Of a DNA stretch of 64,000 bases, positions 25,490 through 35,790 are shown one piece after another (position 1 is the stretch's first letter; each line of letters begins with the position of its first letter). Origin of the DNA: Azadirachta indica (Eukaryota; Streptophyta; Magnoliopsida; Sapindales; Meliaceae); the NCBI GenBank assembly GCA_022749755.1, contig CM040443.1, positions 7,479,191 to 7,543,190 of the forward strand. The letters are read 5' to 3'. The notes under the pieces were generated by a model. It ran no database searches, was not told where the DNA came from, and was given only the letters and a program-made list of their open reading frames with translations. The position numbers and the translations under genes were made by a program.

Positions 25490-27650
25490 TATGGTTCCAG
25501 AAACGAGAGTGATGTTCCTCCTGATGAAGACTTAGATAGTACCCCAACTAGTAAATGTGAGAGAAATAGTGGATGGTTGAGTATACAAAGGATTCGAATG
25601 GCAAGATTGAAATGAAGAGGGGTCACACGTTTTACACAGTTTATGACTTCAGAAAGGTGTTGCATGCTTTTGTTGTGAGGAATGGTTTCAAGTTGAAGAG
25701 ATTAAAGAACGAGAAAGCGAGGTGACATGCAAATGTGCAGCAGAAGGATGCAGTTGGAGAATCCATGCCAAATCATTCCAAATCAAGACCTACAACCCTA
25801 CCCACAAATGCAAAAAGGTATTTGATAATTAGGAAGTAAACTTAAGTTGGATTGCTGCCCAATTTCTACATTTGTTCAAAGCAAACCCAAAAATTGATTT
25901 GAAGATCATAGTAAGCGAATTAAAAAGGAAGTATAAGGTCACTTGTCATCCAATTAGGCTATACAAAGTTAGAAACAAAGCGTAGGAGTTGTTGGGAGTA
26001 AATCACAAGGCTTCGTATAACAAGCTGACCGAGTATGTTGCTGCCATTAATGAAAACCATCTCGGTAGTATGGTTGATTTGTAAATTGAATGGCTGCCAG
26101 GTGAACAGAATCCTAGGTTCAAATGGTTCTTTCTTAGTTTTGATACACAACGAAGAGGGTTTTTCCAAGGTTGTAGGCCATTCAATAGCCTTGAAAGGTA
26201 TCACTTAAGAAGGCTATACAAAGGGGTCTTGTTAACTGCAGTGAGCATAGATGCAAATTATTGAATTTATCTATTAGGGTTTTGAATGGTAGAAATTGAG
26301 AACTAATTTTCATATGGGTATTTCCTTCAAAAACTATATCAACAATTTATGAAAAATAGGGGAATTGGACTGTGTTTTATGTCTGATAGGTAGAAAGGGG
26401 TACTAAATGCCCTTGAAAAGCACTTCCCTAACTCAAATAAAAGGTTCTGCTGTAGACATATTTACGCAAACTTTAAGTGCAAATTTCTTGAGGCAACTTT
26501 GAAGAGTTTGTTTTGGCAGGTTGCTAAAAGTGGTTCAATGGCAGATTTCAATAATCATATAGAGAAGATCAAAATAATCAATGAACCTGCACACAAATGG
26601 CTGACAGAGATTCCTATTGGTAATTGGAGCATGCATAGATTTAGCAGAAGGGTAAAATCTGCTCATGTTACCAATAACATGAGTGAAACATACAATAGTT
26701 GGATCAATCAGTTTAAGGGACAGCCAATATTGAGATTATGTGAAGAAATCAGAATTAAAATAATGTAACACATACATAACAGGTACTAATAACTAAACTC
26801 ATACTTGAACTGATTTTTGCATTGATATATGGTCCAAAATTATGTTAATCTAAGCACTAATATAGGCTTATTTCTAACTTGATATATGCTTATGTATACA
26901 AGCTGACTTGTGAAGCTTTAAAACCATGCAAACAGATCTATAATGCTTAAAAATAACTATTTCTAACTTGATATATGATGATTCTACATTGATATATGCT
27001 CCAAAATTGTGACTTGTATGCATTGATATTTGAGTTACGTTACATGTTTGATGACAGGTACATACAAGCAAAAAAATGGGATGGCATCATTCCACCAGCA
27101 GTAAAAAGAAGGATTGTTGATTTGAGAGAGAGAGAGGTAAAGACATAAATGTTGTGTTTGGAGATGAGAATATGTATAAAGTACTAGTTGACAATCAAGA
27201 TGGCCATGTGGTAGATTTAGGAATAAGAGAGTGTGACTGCGGTATGTGGCAAATTACTGGATTACCTTGTGTGCATGCACTTTGTTGCATTGACACTATT
27301 AGAGAAGATGTTGAGAAGTATATACATCCTTACCTATTAATAGACAACTATTTTAGAACTTATAAAGAGCATATTCAGCCTATACCTTCTGAGATTAGGT
27401 GGCTCTTGCTCTTTCATATTAATGAGATAGGAGCACCTAAGATTAAGAGATAAACAGGTAGGCCAAAGAAGGCTAGAAAAAGAGAACTTGGTGAGGAGGA
27501 CAAGATGAAGAGGTCATGTTTAGTCAGGTGCAAAGTGTGCAATGAACGGGGACATAACAAAAGGACTTGTAGGAAAACTGCAAAAAAGAAAGTGAAGACT
27601 AAGAAAAGAGCACCAAAGGTTTTGTTATGCTCACCCAATGTGGTTCCTTT
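25490..27650 (+). pseudogene. MULE transposase remnant (MURA-like, SWIM and CCHC zinc fingers)
   Basis: Several recognisable pieces in different frames. Near 25,620 a MuDR-type N-terminal segment reads GHTFYTVYDFRKVLHAF, and after a frameshift comes CKCAAEGCSWRIHAKS. A transposase core follows around 26,100-26,500 with several stop codons; the conserved 'GLDGCHLKG' site reads SLERYHLRR, so a catalytic Asp is replaced. An intact stretch at 26,499-26,768 has the late core (NNMSETYNSWI). At 27,154-27,453 a SWIM zinc finger reads CDCGMWQITGLPCVHAL. At 27,529-27,570 there is a CX2CX4HX4C knuckle (CKVCNERGHNKRTC). Stops, frameshifts and the lost Asp make it non-functional. Confidence 0.85.
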
Positions 27651-28724
27651 TTAACATTTATAAATGTTTGTTTCTTCAGCATGTTGAGTAGTCTTTTTTA
27701 CTGCAGGTTGCGCATGAGCTTAGATATGGTGATGCAGCTTGTTTAAGCACACAAGAGACTAGCCATACCGACTTGGGTTTAGGTAAATTCATATTTCAAG
27801 GTTATTGTTAAATTAATCTATAACTTGCCAAACAACTTGACACTGTAGTGTCCTTTGTCTTAATGCAGGGCAGCTTAGCCAAGTTTGATTCTTCTCCAAC
27901 CAAAAGTTCAGTGTTACAAAGTTGCAGATATGGTTTTTTGTTGAAACACCAGATGATACCACATTTGTTGTATTTTTGAACCAACATAGATAGAACATCA
28001 TCTACCCTCTCATATTAATGAAGACCAATGTGTGTTTATGGTCTTGTAAGCTTTTATTTTCCTGTTTGGGTGGGTTTTTTGGGTTTGCAATGCATACATA
28101 CAGCTTAGATGTTTATAGTAACATTGTGCTATGCGTTTACTTCAAATATTTCTGTAAACACAGTACTTTTGACTAAAACACATTTGTAAACCTTGAATTA
28201 ATTAAGTTATATTAACATATATTATTGTCTTGCTAAAATGTTTGTTATTGGATTATATTGCTTATTATATTTTGTTTGTGTTGGATTTAGATAAGTAGAA
28301 AAATAGCTCAGCTAAAGTTGATTTATATTTCTTGGATTGGATTTGTGATTGGAATTTTTGTGCTATTGGAACAACTTTGTTGTTATACATATATAAATGC
28401 TCACTATTACAGTTTGGATGGAAGAATTGTTGTTGACATTTAAGATTAGGAGGTAGTTATAGTGAGCATATTTTCTGGTCATGTTGATTAATTGTTCATA
28501 TTTCTAATGAACAGGTGTCACAAGCAAAAATTGATTCATTCGTATGCCTATCATGGATAGTAACATCAGAGTATCTCTTGTTAAAGTATAAAATTTGTTT
28601 ACTATAACAATTAAACATAGACCCCACACAAATAGTTTATAAACCATAATCCAGCTATACCTTTTAACATTTGCCTTGTACCATAAATGAAACACTTGGG
28701 GCATTTTGGACATTTTGAAAAAGT

Positions 28725-28833
28725 TGGATGGTAAATTAACAGTCAAGGGGAGATATATGTAGGTTTAGCCAAACTTATCATCTAAGTGTAGGTTTTCCAA
28801 ACCTCAGGAGAGGTATGTGTTAATTTCCCTTTT
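28725..28833 (-). repeat. Right terminal inverted repeat of the MULE
   Basis: Reverse complement of the left terminus at 22072-22180, ending in CCCTTT at 28833. Confidence 0.85.
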
Positions 28834-29307
28834 AGTTAATAATTAAATAATTTAAAAACTTATTATTTAAAAAAATTATTTTTAAAAATTATCTTTCTAA
28901 AAAAATAATAAAAATAGTACAATACGAGTTTGACTTAATAAGAGAAGTAAATCAAATTTGAGGGATTGAACTATATTATTTTTAGTTTTTATATAAAGTA
29001 GTCCCTGCACCAAACATTAAACCGAAAAAAAATTTATCCTGAACAGTAAAATAATGCAGTATAAACTTGTTTGTCAAACATGTCCTATGTAACCTGCATT
29101 TTCAAGGGTATTTGAGTCATTTTAGTCGTGGACCGAGTCTATTCTAATTCATAAAAACATAAAAACGTAGGGAGGCAGATGTTATTATATTTATATCAAA
29201 ACTTGGAGGTAAGTAATGCAGATAGGTGGGTAGGCTGCTAGAAAAAGCATTAATTGTCCATGTATAAGTTGTTTCGCACTTCCAATTTCAGTATCAAAAC
29301 TTCAAAG
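28834..29307. other. Sequence between the MULE and the RING pseudogene
   Basis: No gene. 28834-29090 is AT-rich repeat-like DNA that may be the right-hand piece of an older element split by the MULE; its end (GGACATGTTTGACAAAC in reverse) weakly resembles the left piece near 21,889. 29100-29300 is probably the promoter/leader of the RING copy. Confidence 0.4.
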
Positions 29308-30090
29308 ATATCTGCAGAAGAACCGACTATTTGTTTGTTTGATATGTGGCAGCAAGAATGTGCGCAGCTGCTCAGATATTATCCTGGTACATTTTTTTAT
29401 TCGTTTACAAATCAGTTTTCTGGTTGATTATCTCCCACAACACTAGCATATGAACGTCCATTCAAAGAAGAGACAAGGTGCGTAATAACATACATGAAGA
29501 GAAGAGAATGATGAAGTTACTGCCGGCGAGACAAGTTGACTTAGACAGAATCATAAACATCGGTAAGTTAATGGACAGCGATCCTCGTAATGCCAACCGT
29601 GATGTTATCCCCCTTGTTATGTCGCTTACGCAAGAGTATAGTGAAGATTTAGACATTGCATGGGCTTCAAGGTTGGGAAGATCACTGCAAAACTGCTTGC
29701 CAGCGTTGGAATCAGCTGTTACGGATTTCGACAAGGCGGTTAATTTGCGATGCGGGTTGCTGCTTGAGAGATCAATGTCCGATTTGTTAGGTAGGGTTTG
29801 AGGAAGGAGAGGAGATTATCATGAAGACTGCATTCAAAAGTGGCCGAAAAAACAGTACTCACTTTATGTCCCTGCTTCTATGGCTTTCCGTTGCCTGTTT
29901 GCAGCGAGACAGAAACCTTCTGCCCATTGATGAAGAAACGTCCGGTGTGCCGTAAACCAAGAGGGAGTATACACGTTGATGTTGTTCGCGGTTTTTCAGA
30001 ACTGCCAGGAACGAGCAATGGCGGGAGGCTTTTGCCTGCTCGCACACATGTTGGTGCTGTTCGTAGATCCCCAAGAATGTGAGTTGAAAG
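29308..30090 (+). pseudogene. RING-H2 E3 ligase pseudogene (left copy)
   Basis: Clear relative of the copy at 40196-40952. The start codon is ATA (29308) where the right copy has ATG, followed by the shared SAEEP-(A/T)-(V/I)-CLFDMW. A short intron with GTACAT donor and AAAG acceptor (about 29387-29467) is shared in position. Exon 2 has lost about 40 bp after the acceptor, which breaks the frame. The middle frame (29478-29801) still reads VDLDRII...KLMDSDPRNANRDVIPLVMSL...LGRSLQNCLPALESAV. The RING itself is destroyed: the segment holding the third Cys and the two central His codons is deleted near 29,817. At least four independent lesions show it cannot encode a working E3 ligase. Confidence 0.85.
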
Positions 30091-30159
30091 CACTTCTCCA
30101 GAAATGACAGGAACGAAAGCTGCCTCCTACTCGTAGATAGGTTTGGTTACCTATTTGTT

Positions 30160-30860
30160 GTTTTTTTTTTTTTTTTTTTTCTGAAATTTAAATATAATTA
30201 TTTAAATGTATAAAAAATATTTATTTTTTAATTTATATCTAAATATTTATTAAAATCGTCTTAATATAATTAAATTAAAAATTTTGATTTAAATCTGAAT
30301 AAACAAATATTGTAATAATTTAATATTTTTATTTTTTAAAAATATTCTTATTTTATTAATTTATTTATTTAAAAAAATTAAAATTATATTTAATTATTTT
30401 TTATGTATCTCTTTTCTATCGTAGGTCTCTTCTACTTGTTTTTTGAATTTTACTTATTTTATACTTTAATTATTATAATAAATTTGTATATTTATATAAT
30501 TACAACTATATTACAATATAATTTATTATTTTTATTTAATTTTTATATCATCGATTAGAAATTTTTTTTAAAAAAAAAATATATATCAAACAAATAAATA
30601 ATGTACATACTAATATAATTTATTAAATTTTTTTATCTATTACTGTTTTAATATAATTAAAATTATTACGTATATAAATATATTATTTAAAAAGATATAT
30701 ATATTAAAATATAGTTTTTAAACTTTTTATTTTATTAAAATAAATAACTTAATAATTATTTTTAAATATTTTAAAATAAAATAAGTATACTATTTTGATT
30801 TAGATTTCAATTAAATTTATATTTTATTCATATTTAGAGTTTAAATACAACAAAATGTTA
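30160..30860. repeat. AT-rich interspersed repeat, copy 1
   Basis: About 700 bp of >80% AT. 30235-30300 matches the reverse complement of 46880-46950 almost continuously (GATTTAAATC and TTAATTTAATTATAT blocks), and 30480-30680 similarly matches 46520-46720 in reverse. It lies exactly where the left and right RING units lose similarity. No coding capacity; class unknown, possibly a non-autonomous DNA element. Confidence 0.5.
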
Positions 30861-30931
30861 TCTAAGAATTGATCTCATTATTTATCCATTTCTGTAGACA
30901 AATTTTGTTTTGTTTTGTACGTACACTGATG

Positions 30932-31071
30932 ATGCAAATTAATTAAATTGGATTTTTGTGGAGATATTGATTTAATTAAAACATTAGTTACTTGCTTTTT
31001 TATGCAAATTAATTAAATTGGAATTTGGTGGAGATATTGATTTAATTAAAACATTAGTTACTTGCTTTCTT
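30932..31071. repeat. 70 bp tandem duplication
   Basis: Two adjacent copies, 30932-31001 and 31002-31071, each starting ATGCAAATTAATTAAATTGG and containing GATTTAATTAAAACATTAG, with only a few mismatches. Confidence 0.9.
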
Positions 31072-31130
31072 ATGCTACAAGATGATGTATATGTAAAAGT
31101 TATTTGTTGTAAATTCATAATAGGAAAGAA

Positions 31131-31160
31131 ATCAAATCAAATCAAATCAAATCAAATCAA
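31131..31160. repeat. (ATCAA)6 microsatellite
   Basis: Six perfect pentanucleotide units about 0.5 kb upstream of the CNL gene start codon. Confidence 0.9.
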
Positions 31161-31579
31161 TCAAAGCTTTCTTTGTATCAAATTTTCATGTCATTTTGTT
31201 TTATGCATTGATATTTCGAGCACACAGCTGCATTGATATTGACAGCATTCTTTTGCCTGCGGTTTATAGTATGTGTAATATCCGATAAAACATGAGCTTG
31301 AAATTAAAATAACGGGGAGCCCATTTTCCTAAACTAATGGAGCTTTCTTGAGAATAGGAAATAAACTAACCCACTAATTAATATAACTCTCATGACCAAT
31401 TCATCTGAATGTCGTTTTTTTTCCATCCAGCGTAGGAAATTGGGTAGTTAGATAAAGGCTAACTGTCAAAATTTCATTTGCTCTTTAGTTAATTTGTCAA
31501 ATTTCCAGTTAAATCCAAGGAATCATCCTTAGAAATATACTACGAAACTTCATTTTTGACAAGGCTAATAAGTACGTGG

Positions 31580-31585
31580 TTGACT
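31580..31585 (+). promoter_or_regulatory. W-box (TTGACT) upstream of the CNL gene
   Basis: TTGACT lies 57 bp before the CNL start codon. TTGAC(C/T) is the WRKY binding core and is common in immune receptor promoters; use of this copy is inferred from position only. Confidence 0.3.
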
Positions 31586-31641
31586 CACCGTTTGTTCCAT
31601 TTTTGTCCTTTTTTTTTTTTCTTCTTGTCTAAACGCTAACA

Positions 31642-34600
31642 ATGGCAGAAGCAGTCCTCTCTGCTCTTATTCAAGCGATTTTTCAGAAATCAACTTCTCA
31701 AATCTTTGAAGAGTTTGCAACTTTGTTCGGCGCTAGGAAGGAAATGCAAAAGCTGCGAAGTGCATTGTCAACAATTCAAGCGGTCCTGGAAGATGCAGAA
31801 GATCGACAAGTGACAGACAAAGCAGTGAAAAATTGGCTCATAAAGCTTAAAGATGCTGCTTATGATGTAGATGACTTGTTGGATGGGTATATGACAGAAG
31901 CTTTAAAGCACAAATCCAAGATTCGAGGTGACATGGAGCCCAGAGGTTGCATGATGAATGAGGTACGCTATTTCTGTTCAGAGTCAAATCCAATTCTCTA
32001 CTGTTACAGAATGAAAAAGAGATTAGAGAAGATAGTGGAGAAATTAAATGAGATTACAGCCGAGAGGTTCAAGTATCACCTCAGAGATATATCCATCCAA
32101 TCGTCTCCCAGTAAATTCTATGAAAGACTTCAATCTGATTCATACTTACAAGAATCTGAAGTTTTTGGCAGAGACGTGGACAGGGAAAAGATTGTAAAGT
32201 TTCTGACTGATTCAACTGATCAAGGAGATGTTTCACTACTTCCCATAGTTGGGATGGGTGGGTTAGGGAAGACAACACTCGCCAAGCTGGTCTTCAATGA
32301 TGAAAGAGTGGAGAAGCATTTTGAGAGAAGAATTTGGGTTTCTGTATCTGAAGTTTTTGATGTTAAGAGGCTTATGAGAGCCATTGTAGAATCTGTGACT
32401 GGGAATAGATGTGATCTTGAGGAGGTGGAGACAATTCACCGACGCATTCAAGAATTGATAATGGGGCAGAAATTTTTAGTAGTTTTGGATGATGTATGGA
32501 ATGATGATCATGAAAAGTGGGATGGTTTGAAGAATTCTCTAAGGCATGGTTCTCAAGGGAGTAAAATCTTAGTAACAACTCGCAGCGAAAAGGTTGCATT
32601 GATAATGGGATCTGTCCCCAGTTACTGCTTAGAGGGTCTATCATATGATGATTGCTGGTCATTATTTGAACAACGAGCATTCAAATATCGAAAACCAGAT
32701 GAAAAATCAAATTTACTAGCAATTGGAAAGGAAATTGCAAAGAAGTGCAAGGGCGTACCTTTAGCAGCTAAAGCTCTAGGAAGTTTGATGTGTTTGAAGA
32801 GAAATAGGAGTGATTGGTTATCTGTTAAAGGCAGTGAAATATGGAACATTGTTATGGAAGAAAATGGGATTTTACCTGTGCTAAGACTAAGCTACGATAA
32901 CTTGCCATCACATCTGAAGCAATGCTTTGCATATTGCTCTCTGTTTCCCAAGGATTGGACAATCAACAAGGAGAAACTGATCCAACTATGGATGGCTGAA
33001 GGATTTGTTCAATCATCTCAAGGAAAGGCTCTGGAAGAAGTTGGGAATGAGTATTTCAACGAATTATTGTGGAGGTCTTTCTTTCATAATGCAACCAAAG
33101 ACAACAATGGTAGCATTGTGGCCTGTGAAATGCATAATCTTCTTCATGATCTTGCACAATCTGTTGCTACTACCAGTTGCCTGACGATGGAGGTTGGCAA
33201 GCAAGTAAGCGTTCCTGCAGGCACACGTCATTTATCTGTCGTTTGTACTGAAACAGAAATTCTTGGGGGTTCGAGAAATGCTAGTAAATTGCGCTCTTTT
33301 ATTCTGCTACATGGGAAGATAAAGATTGTCAAAGTATCAAGTAGTTTGTTCTTGAGCTTCAAATCCTTGCGTTCTTTGAATCTAGGCAGCACCAGGATTA
33401 AAAAGTTGTCGAAATCAATTGGTGCATTGAAACATTTAAGGTATGTTGACCTTTCAAATGCCCTCATCAGAAGGTTGCCAAACTCAACCTGCAGCCTTTT
33501 CAATTTACAATCCTTAATCCTCACACATTGCAATCGTCTGGAGGAGCTGCCTCCAGGTATCGGAAAGTTGATCAATCTTAGGCATCTTGATCTATATGGA
33601 TGTGAATTGTTAACTGAATTACCTAAGGGAATTGGAGAACTTAGCTCGCTTAGAACGCTGCCAGTATTTCTAGTTGGTAAAGAAAATGCATGTAGCATTG
33701 CAGAGTTGGAGAATCTAGACCTCCATGGAGAATTGAAGATCAAGAACCTTGAGAATTTGCGGAATGTAAGAAATGCCGAGAAAGCAAACATGAAGGAGAA
33801 GAGGGACCTCCTGTCATTGAAGTTAATTGGGGGGCATACTGCTGAGGTGAACGTGAGAGAAAGTGTTGAGTATGTCGCTGAAAGCCTCCAACCAAATTCT
33901 GGTATAAAGATGTTATCCATTGAGAACTACGTAGGCTCAAAATTTCCAAGCTGGTTGATGAGTCCGTCTGTCACAAATCTTGTAGAACTCTCGTTAATCA
34001 GATGCCGAAGGTGTGTGGAACTTCCACCGATAATGAAGCTACCATTTCTTGAAGTTCTCACAGTTGATGAAATTGATGGCACAATGTACATGTGCAATGA
34101 ATCTGAAGAAAGTAGAGGTGTTGCCAAAATTTTGTTGCTAAAAAAGATGGTAATCAAGAATATGCCCAATTTGCTAGGATGGTCAGTCATGGAAAGAAAA
34201 AGCATACTTCCCTGCCTCGAGGAACTGGTGATTGAGGATTGCCCCAACTTGATCAAATTGCCAGATCTTCCATCTATCAAATCTTTAAATCTGGATGATT
34301 GCAGATTTGACTTGTTAAGGATGGTGACGAAGATAACATCTCTTTCCAGTCTTTTCATCAGTAGAATTTCAGGTCTTACACATTTGCCGGAAGGTTTGCT
34401 AAGAAACAATCAAAATCTACTGTCTCTGGGAATCAGGGACTGCCCCAGGCTCGGACATTTTTCTGGTGAGCTTGAAAATCTATCTGCGCTTCAATCGTTA
34501 TACATTAGTAGTTGCCCCGAGCTTATGGCATTGTCTGGACTGGAAAACCTCATTGCTCTCAAGTCCCTGAAAATTGATAACTTCCATACTCTATCTTCAC

Positions 34601-34989
34601 TTCCAGAGCATGGACTAAGAGGCTTAGATTCTCTTCAATATGTTTCACTATCAAACTGTGAGAATCTAGCATCGTTGCCAGAGGCAATGCAGCATCTTAC
34701 AGGCCTCAGGATATTGCATATATGGAGTTGTCCTCAACTGGAAACACTGCCCGAGTGGCTGGGAAACCTTGCTTCACTACAAGAACTGGAGCTTTGGTAT
34801 TGTGAGAATTTGATTTGTCTTCCAGAATCAATGCATAGACTTACAGCTCTTCAATTTTTGTCAATTTGGAGTTGTCCGCACTTGAACATCCGCTGTGAGG
34901 AAGAGCACGGAGCAGACTGGCACAAAGTACAACACATTCCATTTATCAGAATAAATGGTCCTTACATTCAAGCATTAAGCGGTAAATAA
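31642..34989 (+). CDS. CC-NB-ARC-LRR immune receptor (CNL, RGA-type)
   Basis: Intact single-exon intracellular immune receptor of 1115 aa. It has an Rx-type N-terminal coiled coil (residues 1-~130) with an EDVID-like AAYDVDDLLDGY. In the NB-ARC, the P-loop is GMGGLGKTT (residues 204-212, Lys210) and RNBS-A is FERRIWVSVSE. Kinase-2 is FLVVLDDVWND, RNBS-B is GSKILVTTRS, GLPL is GVPLAAKALG, and RNBS-D is CFAYCSLFPKDW. The MHD position reads MHN (residues 497-499) followed by LLHDLA. From about residue 530 there is an LRR domain that becomes very regular at the C-terminus, with LP-rich units ending in SCPxL. The start is the first ATG of the frame, 57 bp after a W-box. It sits between two copies of a nuclease-RING unit, and the pseudogene fragment begins only ~90 bp after its stop, so its 3' UTR may run into it. 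Class is certain; effector recognised is unknown. Confidence 0.96.
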   Translation: MAEAVLSALIQAIFQKSTSQIFEEFATLFGARKEMQKLRSALSTIQAVLEDAEDRQVTDKAVKNWLIKLKDAAYDVDDLLDGYMTEALKHKSKIRGDMEPRGCMMNEVRYFCSESNPILYCYRMKKRLEKIVEKLNEITAERFKYHLRDISIQSSPSKFYERLQSDSYLQESEVFGRDVDREKIVKFLTDSTDQGDVSLLPIVGMGGLGKTTLAKLVFNDERVEKHFERRIWVSVSEVFDVKRLMRAIVESVTGNRCDLEEVETIHRRIQELIMGQKFLVVLDDVWNDDHEKWDGLKNSLRHGSQGSKILVTTRSEKVALIMGSVPSYCLEGLSYDDCWSLFEQRAFKYRKPDEKSNLLAIGKEIAKKCKGVPLAAKALGSLMCLKRNRSDWLSVKGSEIWNIVMEENGILPVLRLSYDNLPSHLKQCFAYCSLFPKDWTINKEKLIQLWMAEGFVQSSQGKALEEVGNEYFNELLWRSFFHNATKDNNGSIVACEMHNLLHDLAQSVATTSCLTMEVGKQVSVPAGTRHLSVVCTETEILGGSRNASKLRSFILLHGKIKIVKVSSSLFLSFKSLRSLNLGSTRIKKLSKSIGALKHLRYVDLSNALIRRLPNSTCSLFNLQSLILTHCNRLEELPPGIGKLINLRHLDLYGCELLTELPKGIGELSSLRTLPVFLVGKENACSIAELENLDLHGELKIKNLENLRNVRNAEKANMKEKRDLLSLKLIGGHTAEVNVRESVEYVAESLQPNSGIKMLSIENYVGSKFPSWLMSPSVTNLVELSLIRCRRCVELPPIMKLPFLEVLTVDEIDGTMYMCNESEESRGVAKILLLKKMVIKNMPNLLGWSVMERKSILPCLEELVIEDCPNLIKLPDLPSIKSLNLDDCRFDLLRMVTKITSLSSLFISRISGLTHLPEGLLRNNQNLLSLGIRDCPRLGHFSGELENLSALQSLYISSCPELMALSGLENLIALKSLKIDNFHTLSSLPEHGLRGLDSLQYVSLSNCENLASLPEAMQHLTGLRILHIWSCPQLETLPEWLGNLASLQELELWYCENLICLPESMHRLTALQFLSIWSCPHLNIRCEEEHGADWHKVQHIPFIRINGPYIQALSGK

Positions 34990-35079
34990 CTCAAAAGAGA
35001 AGTTTACATGACTTCTTGTTTTAAGTTTTATTTCTTCGTATTCATTTTTTGATATCTAAAACGAGAGATACTTATGCAG

Positions 35080-35790
35080 TTTTAAGTGACATAAAGAAAA
35101 ACTTAAAGGTGGTGCAAGGGCAATCTGAGCAGGAAGGGCAGGGCCCCGCATATGTCCACAACCAAAGTGAAGGCAATTTTCCGACATATATAGATTTAAA
35201 AGATCACATTTTCCCTTTGATTTCTGACGCTAGGAGTTTGTTATTTAAAGTACTTATAAGTGGTAATTTTTTAAGATGATTTTTCTTGCCCTGGATATAT
35301 GAGAATAGTAAACATTTTGTTGTTATGCAAATTTTCTTTCTGTGCTCTGCTTGTTAACAACATGGCATGTTCATAGAATTTTGTTTTCATCAGTTCCCCG
35401 GTAATTGTGCTTTAATGTTCCATGAAATGGGGCAACAATTTCCTTGGCAATGCAATTATCTGATCGTATCTTGTAGCTTATCAAGTTTGTCGCAACTTTT
35501 CTGCTTTCGGCCAGTATTGGTGGAACCATTTTCAGAACCTACCTATATTACATTGTTCCTTCAAACCTATCTTCTCAAAAGTAGCTGTATACCTTCTATA
35601 TGTAGCTTGTGGGTTTGCATCAAAATGGAAAACTCTGTCTGAGGAAATTGCGATGCAGAAGGAAGAGCGAAGACATGGTGAAGCAGATGAAAGATGACTC
35701 ACTTTAATTGCTTCTGCAACACAGTCAAACAGCTCTAGACGAGTGTTTGATTACAGTCACTTGCAAATTGGTGGAAGTTGAATCCTGTTC
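35080..35790 (+). pseudogene. Partial copy of the SLX1-like GIY-YIG gene
   Basis: 35080-35176 matches exon 2 of the gene at 19473-21547 (acceptor-like TATGCAG, then ACTTAAAGGTGGTGC, GAGCAGGAAGG and CCAAAGTGAAGG). 35606-35790 matches exon 3 (CTTGTG-GTTTG then TCAAAATGGAAAA, GAAGGAAGAG, CAGCTCTAGA and AATCCT). The intron between them is also similar (for example the TTGTAGCTTATCAAGTTTG block). Exon 1 is absent. Frameshifts and early stops occur in both remaining exons, so no GIY-YIG protein can be made. It is the right-hand end of a segmental duplication. Confidence 0.88.

Larger units (their letters stand above)
22072..28833 (+). mobile_element. Decayed Mutator-like element (MULE/MuDR)
   Basis: About 6.8 kb bounded by imperfect terminal inverted repeats of roughly 100 bp: 22072-22180 and the reverse complement of 28725-28833. 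Both ends begin AAAGGGA-ATTAACA and share the phrase CCTGAGGTTTGG. The flanking 9-mers TTTTTAATA (left) and TAGTTAATA (right) match at 7 of 9 positions, compatible with the 9 bp target duplication of this superfamily, within one base of the exact ends. The interior (25,490-27,650) carries a ruined MURA-type transposase with SWIM finger and CCHC knuckle on the plus strand. The 22.2-24.5 kb part looks like noncoding leader or introns. The element appears immobile on its own. Confidence 0.85.
30091..31641. other. AT-rich intergenic region upstream of the NLR
   Basis: No gene. It contains a poly-T run (about 30161-30180), a ~700 bp AT-rich repeat (30160-30860), a 70 bp tandem duplication (30932-31071), (ATCAA)6 (31131-31160) and the promoter of the CNL gene. 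30865-30940 is similar to 41010-41120 downstream of the right RING copy, marking the AT-rich repeat as an insertion into the left copy's 3' flank. Confidence 0.6.

Noticed and set aside
29478..29801. 107-codon open frame as an intact gene
   Set aside because: It is the middle of a RING gene copy that lacks its start codon and RING core.
33228..33920. 230-codon antisense frame in the NLR
   Set aside because: Shadow of the LRR-coding sequence; the sense frame carries all domain motifs.
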